This document shows positions 1 to 6,740 of a stretch of 64,000 bases of DNA, piece by piece (within the stretch, counting starts at the first letter, position 1; each line of letters opens with the position of its first letter). The position numbers and the translations under genes are program-made. The notes beneath the pieces were generated by a model. The model searched no databases, was not told where the DNA came from, and worked only from the letters and a program-made list of their open reading frames with translations. Source of the DNA: Streptomyces sp. NBRC 110611 (GTDB lineage: Bacteria > Actinomycetota > Actinomycetes > Streptomycetales > Streptomycetaceae); NCBI RefSeq assembly GCF_001590865.1, contig NZ_BBUY01000004.1, positions 175,928 to 239,927 on the forward strand, read 5' to 3'.

Positions 1-1
1 C

Positions 2-1000
2 TGGTTCGACGTCATCCCGCTGCCCGGCGCCCGCGTCGCCCTGGTCATCGGCGACGTGGTCGGCCACGGGCTGCACGCCGCCGCCACCATGGGCCGGCTG
101 CGCACCGCCGTGCAGAACTTCTCCACCCTCGACCTGCCGCCCGACGAACTCCTCAGCTTCCTCGACGAGTTGGTCAACCGCATCGACCAGGAGGCGGCGG
201 CGGTGAACGAGGAGGCCGCCGTCCTCGCCGGCGCCACCTGCCTGTACGCGATCTACGACCCCGCCACCGGGGTGTGCAGCCTCTCCCGCGCCGGCCACCT
301 CCTCCCGGCACTGGTCCGCCCCGACGGCACCGTGGAGTTCCCCGAACTCCCCGCCGGACCGCCGCTCGGGCTCGGCGGCCTGCCCTTCGAAGCCCTGGAG
401 GTGCCCCTGCCCGAGGGCAGCAGCATCGTCCTGTACACCGACGGCCTCGTCGAGGACCGCGACCGGGACATCGACACGGGGATGCGCACGCTCGCCTCCA
501 CACTGGCCCACCCCGGGCGCACCCCGCAGGAGACCTGCGAGGCTGTCCTCGGCGCCCTGCTCCCGGACCGCCAGCGCGATGACATCGCCCTGCTCGTCGC
601 CCGCACCCGCCTGCTCCCGTCCGACCGCATCGCGGAGTGGGAGGTCCCCTCCGACCCGGCGGCCGTGGCCGACGCGCGGGCGGACCTCTCCCGGCAACTG
701 ACGCGCTGGGGCCTGGACGACATGGCCTTCACCACCGAGCTCGTCCTCAGCGAGCTGATCACCAACGCCATCCGCTATGCCACCGGCCCGATCCAGGTAC
801 GCCTCCTGTACGTCCGCACCCTGATCTGCGAGGTCTCCGACACCAGCAGCACCTCCCCACACCTGCGCTACGCCGCCGACGAGGACGAAGGCGGCCGCGG
901 CCTCTTCCTCGTCTCCCAGCTCACCCAGCGCTGGGGCACCCGCTACACCCCCGACGGCAAAATCATCTGGGCCGAACAGACCCTGGGCCGGACGCTGTAG
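2..1000 (+). CDS. SpoIIE-type PP2C phosphatase with C-terminal RsbW-like ATPase domain (5' partial)
   Basis: The gene enters from outside the window and reads in frame 2 from the first bases to TAG at 998-1000 (332 visible residues). The visible N-terminal part is the end of a PPM/SpoIIE serine phosphatase domain, with metal-ligand motif VIGDVVGHG and later YTDGLVEDR. The last third is a GHKL ATPase fold: N-box ELITNAIRYA, then EVSDTS and GGRGLFLVSQL. Such fusions act in Streptomyces partner-switching pathways that control anti-sigma antagonists. The sensor part (PAS/GAF) that usually comes first would lie upstream. Family assignment is firm, the specific target unknown. Confidence 0.9.
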   Translation, partial: WFDVIPLPGARVALVIGDVVGHGLHAAATMGRLRTAVQNFSTLDLPPDELLSFLDELVNRIDQEAAAVNEEAAVLAGATCLYAIYDPATGVCSLSRAGHLLPALVRPDGTVEFPELPAGPPLGLGGLPFEALEVPLPEGSSIVLYTDGLVEDRDRDIDTGMRTLASTLAHPGRTPQETCEAVLGALLPDRQRDDIALLVARTRLLPSDRIAEWEVPSDPAAVADARADLSRQLTRWGLDDMAFTTELVLSELITNAIRYATGPIQVRLLYVRTLICEVSDTSSTSPHLRYAADEDEGGRGLFLVSQLTQRWGTRYTPDGKIIWAEQTLGRTL

Positions 1001-1064
1001 AGCCGTGGGTCAGCAGGGCGGGCGGGGCGGCCGGAAGACGTGCCGCGGCGGCCCCGCCCTGGTC

Positions 1065-1313
1065 CTACGCTGTCGGCGGGGATCCGGCCGCCGCCGGGGC
1101 GGTGAGGGTGGCGTCGAAGTACTGGAACGCCGACAGCTCGTAGACGCTGTGCCGGGTGGCGCCCGCGCGCTTGAGGCACCACGTCTGTGCGTCGGAGGCA
1201 TCGGCGGTATCTACCGATTGCTCAGCGCAGGTCAGGCACTTACCGAGGTGTCGCACAACCATGCCCGGCACGGCCGACAGCGTCCATTCCAGGAACCGGT
1301 ACCGCGCCCTCAT
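1065..1313 (-). CDS. Small DUF7848-type protein, last gene of a four-gene mini-operon
   Basis: An 82-residue protein. The ATG at 1313 is preceded by GGAGGG, and it overlaps the stop of the upstream gene as ATGA. The pattern (RYRFLEW, PGMVVRH, then KCLTC, a conserved Trp and a TxHxxYEL segment) resembles the DUF7848 family common in Streptomyces. A CxxC pair suggests metal or redox binding. No function is known. It ends close to the phosphatase gene that converges on it. The longer in-frame start at 1373 is disfavoured because it lacks a ribosome site and would bury the neighbouring gene. Confidence 0.65.
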   Translation of the reverse strand: MRARYRFLEWTLSAVPGMVVRHLGKCLTCAEQSVDTADASDAQTWCLKRAGATRHSVYELSAFQYFDATLTAPAAAGSPPTA

Positions 1314-1555
1314 GGCGTGCCCTCCGGACGGTCCGGGACGTCGCCGCCCGCAGCCCGCATGGCGTCGAGGCACTCGTTGAGGCCACGCAGCATCTCCGCC
1401 AGTTCCTCTTCGGCCAGCTCATCCAGCCACGCGTTACGGGCCTCGATCTCCGCCCGCCTCCGGTCAAGATGCCGGTACAACTCCCGGTGTCTCACGTGCC
1501 GGTTCCACGCTTGCTCGACCTGGTCCCGCAGCCGGGACCACGCGCCCGCGCTCAT
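1310..1555 (-). CDS. Small charged helical protein, mini-operon gene 3
   Basis: An 81-residue, strongly charged protein that is almost entirely predicted helix; its middle (RHRELYRHLDRRRAEIEARN) looks like a coiled coil. The start is ATG at 1555, chosen because it overlaps the preceding stop as ATGA. Its own stop overlaps the next start in the same way. No catalytic motif is visible. Translational coupling on both sides implies fixed stoichiometry with its neighbours. Function unknown. Confidence 0.6.
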   Translation of the reverse strand: MSAGAWSRLRDQVEQAWNRHVRHRELYRHLDRRRAEIEARNAWLDELAEEELAEMLRGLNECLDAMRAAGGDVPDRPEGTP

Positions 1556-1758
1556 GACCGTGCCGCCTTCAAGGTGCGCGGGTGGGGGTGGCGGCGCAGC
1601 TCGATGTTGCAGTCGATCACCCTGGATTTGTCCCCGGCGGTGTACGCCTCGGCGCGCTGCCGGGCCAGAGCCCCGCAGACGTCGCACCCCGCAACCGGCA
1701 GGGGCTCCGGCAATGGCAGGGGGTCCTTCAGATGGGCGGGGCGGCAGTTGCGCGGCAT
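1552..1758 (-). CDS. Small CxxC protein, mini-operon gene 2
   Basis: A 68-residue protein beginning MPRNCRPAHLKDP, with a proline-rich N-terminus and a central GCDVCGALARQR stretch that could bind a metal as part of a zinc knuckle. The start at 1758 is supported by GGAGGTGGGAG just upstream and by the TGATG overlap with the previous gene's stop. Its stop overlaps the next start as ATGA. Function unknown. Confidence 0.6.
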   Translation of the reverse strand: MPRNCRPAHLKDPLPLPEPLPVAGCDVCGALARQRAEAYTAGDKSRVIDCNIELRRHPHPRTLKAARS

Positions 1759-1850
1759 CAGGCTCCCACCTCCACCGACCGGTGGCGCCCACGGGCGGGC
1801 AGCAACACCCGCAACAGCAGTTCGAAGATCCACGCGCCGTGTTTGCGCAT
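1758..1850 (-). CDS. Thirty-residue membrane-like micropeptide, mini-operon gene 1
   Basis: A very short gene encoding a peptide that starts MRKHGAWIFELLLRVLLP and ends in a basic tail, resembling a membrane-surface amphipathic peptide. ATG at 1850 has GGAGG at 1859-1863 with an 8-base spacer. An in-frame ATG at 1865 would add five residues but lacks a ribosome site. Its stop overlaps the next ATG as TGATG, which is the main argument that it is real. It is the first gene of the operon and faces the XRE regulator across about 170 bp that must hold both promoters. Confidence 0.55.
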   Translation of the reverse strand: MRKHGAWIFELLLRVLLPARGRHRSVEVGA

Positions 1851-2023
1851 GTTGTCAACCTCCATGGGGTTGATGGCCACGCCCTCGGGCCGTCGCCACG
1901 GTCGCGGGGGGCTGTCCTACTCATCTGGTCAGGATTCAGGGCAGGACGGCATGGACCTCATATCCGGGCGGTAATCTCACCGTGGGATGACTCTCCATCC
2001 CACCGCGATACCGGGGGAGGATC

Positions 2024-2875
2024 ATGCCGACGGCACTCGTACCGATCGAACTGCCCGAGTGGGCCTGGCAGAGGGCCGAAGTCCGCGAAGCCTTACGGGA
2101 GCGCGACATGGGCGCAGTGTTCCGCCACGTCCAGCAATATGGCGGAGCGAGTCAGGCCAGGATCGCTACCGCCGTAGCCATGACGCAGGCACGGGTGAAC
2201 GAGGTCATCAACGGACGCCGAGAGATCACGCGCCTTGACGTATTCGAGCGCGTCGCGGACGGGCTGAACATGCCGGATGACGCCCGGCACTTGCTCGGCC
2301 TTGCGTCTGCACGCGACTCGCGCAGTGGCGAGCGCGCGTTCGACCTGGCCGCATTCCCGGAGGTCGTCCGGGTGTATGCCACCCAGGCCGCCGCATCCGA
2401 GGACATCCGTCAACTGGCCGTATCAGCACATGAATTGGATGTTCTCGCTGTGCGAGGACTCGGCCTTATCGGGCTGAAAGATTCCCTGCTTCGCTCGTCT
2501 CTCACTCGGCCAGAAGGGCACCGGACGCCACGGGCTCGCGTGCTGCTGCTCGACCCTGAATCGCCCGTCCTCGCCGTGCGTGCGGCAGAAATCGGGGAAT
2601 CGGCCGCATCGCTCACCGGAGGCGTCATGCTGGCCGAGGCTCGATTGCGTGAGCTGTCGAACGTCTGTGACCTTCAGGTGTACCGGTACAGAATGCATCC
2701 AACGTGGCGCATTATCAGGCTGGACGGCACTATGTTCGTCTCCGCCTTCGATGTTGGTTGGGAAGGGCACGAATCGGCTACCTACAAGGTCATGGAGACG
2801 CCGCACGGTCCGTTGTATCGAGGGTTTCAGCGAATGTTCGCATCCATGGTCGAAACAGGAATCCGTACCGTCTGA
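2024..2875 (+). CDS. XRE-family transcriptional regulator with C-terminal sensing domain
   Basis: A 283-residue protein with GGGGGAGG upstream of its ATG. Residues about 25-90 form a Cro/C1-type helix-turn-helix (SQARIATAVAMTQARVNEVI). The C-terminal two-thirds, with LLLDPESP, an IGESAASL segment and FVSAFDVGWEGH, resembles the uncharacterised ligand-type domain (DUF5919-like) of other actinobacterial XRE proteins. It lies divergent to the mini-operon, which it may regulate, and is followed 15 bp downstream by the CYTH gene. A/T-containing codons increase toward its 3' end compared with flanking genes. Confidence 0.8.
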   Translation: MPTALVPIELPEWAWQRAEVREALRERDMGAVFRHVQQYGGASQARIATAVAMTQARVNEVINGRREITRLDVFERVADGLNMPDDARHLLGLASARDSRSGERAFDLAAFPEVVRVYATQAAASEDIRQLAVSAHELDVLAVRGLGLIGLKDSLLRSSLTRPEGHRTPRARVLLLDPESPVLAVRAAEIGESAASLTGGVMLAEARLRELSNVCDLQVYRYRMHPTWRIIRLDGTMFVSAFDVGWEGHESATYKVMETPHGPLYRGFQRMFASMVETGIRTV

Positions 2876-2890
2876 GCGGAGGATCGTGCG

Positions 2891-3469
2891 TTGATCGAGG
2901 CGGAGCTGAAAGCACGTGTACACAACCCCGAGTACGTCATGGAGCTGCTCGACCGAAGGGCAGAGGGGCGAGTCGAGGTCTATCAGGACACCTACTACGA
3001 CGCCCCGTCGGGGAGTCTCGACGCACAGGACCAAGAATTGAGGGTCCGCACGATCCACGGGCCGGATTCGACGCGTTCCGTTCTCACCTACAAGGGTGCA
3101 CGAATCGATCCGGAGTCCGGCTCGAAACCGGAACACGAAACATGTGTGGAAAACCCGGAGGCCGTTCACGCCATGCTGCGGGGACTCGGGTTCGTTCCGG
3201 CAATCGCCTTCCAGAAGCGATGCCGAAACTATGAGTTCAATTCTCATGGGCGCAGCTTGCTTGCCACCCTGGTTCAAGTCCCGGAGATCGAAGGAACCTT
3301 CTTGGAAGTCGAGACCATGGTTCCGGAAGAGCAGGAACTCTCTGCGGCGCTCCATGGTCTCCGATCTGTCATGGCGGAACTCGGCATCCAGGAAGACGAC
3401 TTCACGACAGAGCTCTACACAGTCGCCGTAGGCCGTTCCCGTGGTGCGGGAGTAACCCCGCCTGCATGA
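2891..3469 (+). CDS. CYTH-domain phosphohydrolase/cyclase (class IV adenylate cyclase-like)
   Basis: A 192-residue protein opening with the CYTH signature ExExK (Glu3, Glu5, Lys7), followed by the DTYYDAP and ELRVRT strands of the triphosphate tunnel. CYTH enzymes act on triphosphorylated substrates such as ATP, thiamine triphosphate or inorganic triphosphate; the substrate here cannot be told. Translation begins at TTG 2891, with GGAGG about 8 bases upstream; the nearby GTG runs into a stop. Close spacing makes it co-transcribed with the XRE regulator. Its GC content is visibly lower than that of neighbours, suggesting transfer. Confidence 0.75.
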   Translation: MIEAELKARVHNPEYVMELLDRRAEGRVEVYQDTYYDAPSGSLDAQDQELRVRTIHGPDSTRSVLTYKGARIDPESGSKPEHETCVENPEAVHAMLRGLGFVPAIAFQKRCRNYEFNSHGRSLLATLVQVPEIEGTFLEVETMVPEEQELSAALHGLRSVMAELGIQEDDFTTELYTVAVGRSRGAGVTPPA

Positions 3470-3598
3470 GCCCCTCGAATCAGTACCCTGCCCAAGGGGG
3501 AGGACACCCGGCTGCCCACCGACACAGGCCCTGGCACTGCAGTACTAGGTCCCCGGCCCTCAGTCCCGGCCGGCGCAAGATCATCCGCGAGGCTGATG

Positions 3599-3615
3599 CC
3601 GCCTCCTGGAGGCGG
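3599..3615. promoter_or_regulatory. Perfect 8-1-8 palindrome upstream of the cupin gene
   Basis: The sequence ccgcctcctggaggcgg is a perfect inverted repeat with a one-base centre, ending about 40 bases before the cupin start. It is either an operator or a short RNA hairpin from the end of the preceding transcript. No T-run follows, so an operator seems a little more likely. Confidence 0.35.
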
Positions 3616-3656
3616 GAGTCACCATGCTGGTGGAGACCTGCCAAGAGGAGCGCATC

Positions 3657-4175
3657 ATGTCGTATCTGGAAGACCTTGAGTACCCGGAGCCTCGTTACCA
3701 TGGCAACGAGGGTGAAGTGAACGCGGTTTTCCGCTCGGCCGATACACCGCCGGACATCTCCTCACCCGGCTCCTCTACTCATTACCTCGCCACCAATGAG
3801 TCGACGGGTGGCGAATTCGGGCTGTACAAGGTGGAGTTGGGTGCGCGGTCCGCCGGCGCCAAGACCCACTTCCACAAGGCGATGTCGGAGTCCTTCTATA
3901 TCCTCTCCGGCGAACTGGAGCTCTACAACGGCGATAAGTGGGTCACGGGCCGCGAGGGCGACTTCCTGTACGTACCGGTCGGCGGTCTGCACGCCTTCAA
4001 AAACGTGACCGACGAGCCCATGTCCATGCTCATGCTCTTCTCCCCAGGCGCCCCACGCGAGGAATACTTCGAACACGTCGCGGAGATGGCGCAGCGTGGT
4101 GGCGAGGAACTCAAGCAGTTCCGCATCCGGCACGACAGCTACTTCCTCGAAGACTTCCCGTCTGAGGCGGAGTAG
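3657..4175 (+). CDS. Single-domain cupin protein
   Basis: A 172-residue protein. Start at 3657 is favoured over the in-frame ATG at 3624 because AGAGGAG sits at ideal distance. The cupin core includes HFHKAMSESFYILSGELEL (metal-binding His/His/Glu of motif 1) and VPVGGLHAFKN (His of motif 2), so a divalent-metal site is plausible. The family spans dioxygenases, isomerases and small-molecule binders; no specific reaction can be assigned. It ends in a convergent arrangement with the next gene, separated by a hairpin. Confidence 0.75.
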   Translation: MSYLEDLEYPEPRYHGNEGEVNAVFRSADTPPDISSPGSSTHYLATNESTGGEFGLYKVELGARSAGAKTHFHKAMSESFYILSGELELYNGDKWVTGREGDFLYVPVGGLHAFKNVTDEPMSMLMLFSPGAPREEYFEHVAEMAQRGGEELKQFRIRHDSYFLEDFPSEAE

Positions 4176-4240
4176 TTCGCCGACCTGGGCGAGAAGCGGT
4201 GCAGGGGTGAAGGGCGTCGAGCTCTGAAGTGCGGGCCGGC

Positions 4241-4279
4241 CGCCCTCGTTCCAGTAAGCCAGCTGCCGGAACGAGGGCG
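4241..4279. terminator. Bidirectional hairpin terminator between convergent genes
   Basis: A perfect 12-bp inverted repeat (cgccctcgttcc at 4241-4252 with its complement at 4268-4279) with a 15-base loop, in the gap between the convergent cupin gene and the small secreted-protein gene. Typical of Streptomyces terminators that lack a long U-tract. Confidence 0.7.
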
Positions 4280-4294
4280 TCATGCTGAGTCGGG

Positions 4295-4600
4295 TCAGCC
4301 GATCGGGCCCGGGTTGTTCTCGTCCGCGTCCTGGCACTGCTTGAGCTTCTTCGCGAGCGCGTCCGCCTTGGCGCGGGCGCGCTTGGCGGCGGCCTTCTTG
4401 CCCTGGCGGTCGAGATCGAAGGCCTTGTCCCTAAGGTCGGCGATCTGCTTGTGCATCTTGCCTTCGTCGCAGGTGATGGCGCCGCGGACCGAGATGGTCG
4501 CCTGGTCGGCGACGGTGGCGGCCTGCGCGGGGACGGCCGCGAGCAGGAGGCCTCCGGCCATGGCTGCGGACACAGTAATGGTGGAAATGCGGCGAATCAT
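4295..4600 (-). CDS. Small secreted protein of unknown function
   Basis: A 101-residue protein with a clear Sec signal peptide: basic start MIRRIS, a hydrophobic core and an AQA-A cleavage site near residue 27. The mature part is lysine- and alanine-rich and largely helical (KKAAAKRARAKADALAKKL), with two cysteines that could form one disulfide bond. No known family is recognised. It is monocistronic and terminated by the hairpin at 4241-4279. Confidence 0.7.
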   Translation of the reverse strand: MIRRISTITVSAAMAGGLLLAAVPAQAATVADQATISVRGAITCDEGKMHKQIADLRDKAFDLDRQGKKAAAKRARAKADALAKKLKQCQDADENNPGPIG

Positions 4601-4764
4601 GGATCTTCCTCTTCAAATGCCTGATGGAACCGACCCGTTGGGGGTCGCTGGTGCCAGGCAGCAACCGTATACGAACGGATCTTGGCGCCGGGAATTCGTG
4701 CCTGACGGTGGCCGCCGCATGCCCGCGAGTCGCCCTCGGCGGGCCCGCAGTGTCGGTTACCCGG

Positions 4765-6114
4765 TTATGACGTCTGGCGTGGGGCCTCGAAGGTGGTGAA
4801 GGCGCTGCGTTTGGGGAGGCGGTACGTTTCGCGGCCGGTGATGGCGTTGAGGATGGTGGCGTTGCGTACCGCGCCGATGTCCAGGTTCGGGGCGGAGACG
4901 CCATGGGCGTGGATCTCGGCGTTGGCGACGAAAATGCGGCCGGTGAGGCCGAGCTCCTCGGTGAACTCGAGGGAGTGGTCGAGGCGTACCAGGGGGCGGC
5001 CGTGGCGGTCGCGTCGGATCAGGTCATCGAGGGGGTGCAGGAAGGCCGGCGGGCGGTTGCGGTAGCCGGTCGCGGCCACCACGAGGTCGGTGGTGTGCTC
5101 GAAGGTCTGGTCCGTGTCGCGGTGGCGGCAGGTCAGGGCCACTTGTCCGGAGGGGGTCGTGGCGGCGGACTCCACGGTGATGCCGAAGCGCAACTCCACC
5201 TCGGCCAGGCCGTGTTCCAGCTGTCGGCGGTAGAGCAGTTCATGGATCTCGTCGAGGGTGTCGGTGGAGATTCCCTTGTAGAACTGCCACTGCTCGGAGA
5301 CGAGCCGGTCGCGCGCCTCCTCGGGCAGGGAGTGGAAGTACTGCATATACGCCGGGGTGGTCATCTCCAGGACCAGTCTGGTGTAGTCCAGCGGTGCGAA
5401 GGACGTGGTACGGGTCAGCCAGCTGACCGCCGGGCCGCCGTCGAGATTGCGGTTCAGGAGGTCGACCGCGACCTCGGCTCCCGACTGGCCGGAGCCGACC
5501 ACGGTGATCTTTCCGGCGTCCGCCACGTCCGGGGTGCGGTAGAGGTAGTCGGAGGTGTGGAGGAGGTGTTGCGGCGGCAGGGCGGCCAGGGCTTCGGGGA
5601 CGTGCGGGGTGGTGCCGATGCCGAGGACGAGGTGGCGGGCGAGCAAGCGCCGGCGGGTGCCGTCGCCGCGGACGGTGGACACGCTGAAGCGTTCGGCCGC
5701 GGCGTCCCAGTGGACCTCGTCGACGCGGTGCGAGAAGCGGACCGACGGCAGTTTCGCGGCCGCCCAGCGCAGGTAGTCCTCGTACTCGCGGCGGGAGGGG
5801 AAGAAGTTCTCGCGCACGGTGAAGGTGTAGAGCCGGTCCATGTCGTGGAGGTAGGCGAGGAACGACAGGGGGTGGCTGGGGGCGACGAGGGTGACGAGGT
5901 CGGCGAGGAAGTTCACCTGCATCGAGGCATCGCCGAACATCATGCCGCGGTGCCAGGTCAGTTCGGGCTGCTCCTCCAGTACCACGAGGTCGAGGCCGTC
6001 GACGGTGGAGGCCAGGGCGGCCAGTCCCAGGTTGAAGGGGCCGCAGCCGATGGCCACCACGTCATGTTCCGTTTGTTGCGCATGGTCCGCAGGTTCCGGG
6101 ACGGTGTGGGTCAT
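4765..6114 (-). CDS. Flavin-dependent N-hydroxylating monooxygenase (SidA/IucD/PvdA family), siderophore biosynthesis
   Basis: A 449-residue enzyme that hydroxylates a terminal amine (lysine, ornithine or a diamine such as cadaverine) with NADPH and O2 to make the hydroxamate precursor. FAD motif GCGPFNLG lies near residues 23-30, the NADPH motif GSGQSGAEV mid-protein and the ATGY motif near the C-terminus. It resembles lysine/diamine N-hydroxylases (IucD, RhbE, DesB). It is the last gene of the siderophore operon and its ATG overlaps the stop of the acyltransferase gene as ATGA. The decarboxylase in the same operon suggests the substrate is a diamine. Confidence 0.88.
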   Translation of the reverse strand: MTHTVPEPADHAQQTEHDVVAIGCGPFNLGLAALASTVDGLDLVVLEEQPELTWHRGMMFGDASMQVNFLADLVTLVAPSHPLSFLAYLHDMDRLYTFTVRENFFPSRREYEDYLRWAAAKLPSVRFSHRVDEVHWDAAAERFSVSTVRGDGTRRRLLARHLVLGIGTTPHVPEALAALPPQHLLHTSDYLYRTPDVADAGKITVVGSGQSGAEVAVDLLNRNLDGGPAVSWLTRTTSFAPLDYTRLVLEMTTPAYMQYFHSLPEEARDRLVSEQWQFYKGISTDTLDEIHELLYRRQLEHGLAEVELRFGITVESAATTPSGQVALTCRHRDTDQTFEHTTDLVVAATGYRNRPPAFLHPLDDLIRRDRHGRPLVRLDHSLEFTEELGLTGRIFVANAEIHAHGVSAPNLDIGAVRNATILNAITGRETYRLPKRSAFTTFEAPRQTS

Positions 6115-6740
6115 TGGGGGAGGTCCTTCTCCGAGCGCGGGTGGATGAGGAGGGCGGCGGTCTTCTCGGGGAAGGTGATCTTTCCGGCGAGGCGGAATGC
6201 GGCGGCGGAGAACGCCCTGAGCGAGGGGGCGTTGTCGACGTCCGGCTCGGCGACCACCCGGACGCACGCCGGGTCGGCGGCCAGCAGCCCCTCGGCGAGG
6301 GCGCGCAGCAGGGACCGGCCCAGGCCCTTGCCGGTGTCGCTCGGCTCGCCGATGGCGATGTGCACGCCCAGGTCGTGCGGGTGGTACGGGTAGTGCCCGG
6401 CGATCCGGTCGCGCAGGACGCGGTACACCTCGATGTAGGCGAGGGGCCGCCCGGCGAGGTGGACCAGGCAGGGCAGGACGGTGTCCCCGGACAGGTGCCC
6501 GGCCAGCTCCTCGGCCCAGCGCTCGCGGGGCCAGGCCTGGTGCCAGAAGGCGTCGATGTGCGGGGAGCGCATCCAGCCGTGCACCAGGTCGATGTCGTCG
6601 CCCTCGGCACGGGCCACGCGTACCGACCACGGCGCCCCCAGCAGGGGGAGCGGGGGGCCGGGGACGGTGCCGCCGCCGTCCGGCTCGCGCGGCTCGTCCG
6701 GCTCGTCCGCGTCCGGCGGCGTCGACGGAAGTGACGTCAT
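6111..6740 (-). CDS. GNAT acyltransferase for siderophore hydroxylamine (IucB/RhbD/DesC-like)
   Basis: A 209-residue protein. A proline/aspartate-rich N-terminal tail precedes an AlcB/IucB-type acetyltransferase fold, with EVYRVLRDRIAGHY and the acyl-CoA loop IGEPSDTGKGLGRSLL. It would acylate the N-hydroxylated amine to give the hydroxamate. Start at 6740 is fixed by an ATGA overlap with the synthetase gene, and its stop overlaps the monooxygenase start. Whether acetyl- or succinyl-CoA is used cannot be read from sequence; acetyl is expected if the product is schizokinen- or arthrobactin-like. Confidence 0.85.
   Translation of the reverse strand: MTSLPSTPPDADEPDEPREPDGGGTVPGPPLPLLGAPWSVRVARAEGDDIDLVHGWMRSPHIDAFWHQAWPRERWAEELAGHLSGDTVLPCLVHLAGRPLAYIEVYRVLRDRIAGHYPYHPHDLGVHIAIGEPSDTGKGLGRSLLRALAEGLLAADPACVRVVAEPDVDNAPSLRAFSAAAFRLAGKITFPEKTAALLIHPRSEKDLPQ

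Noticed and set aside
3266..3290. tRNA-like T-arm sequence (ggttcaagtcc)
   Set aside because: It lies inside the CYTH coding frame, and no acceptor, anticodon or D-arm partners are present around it.
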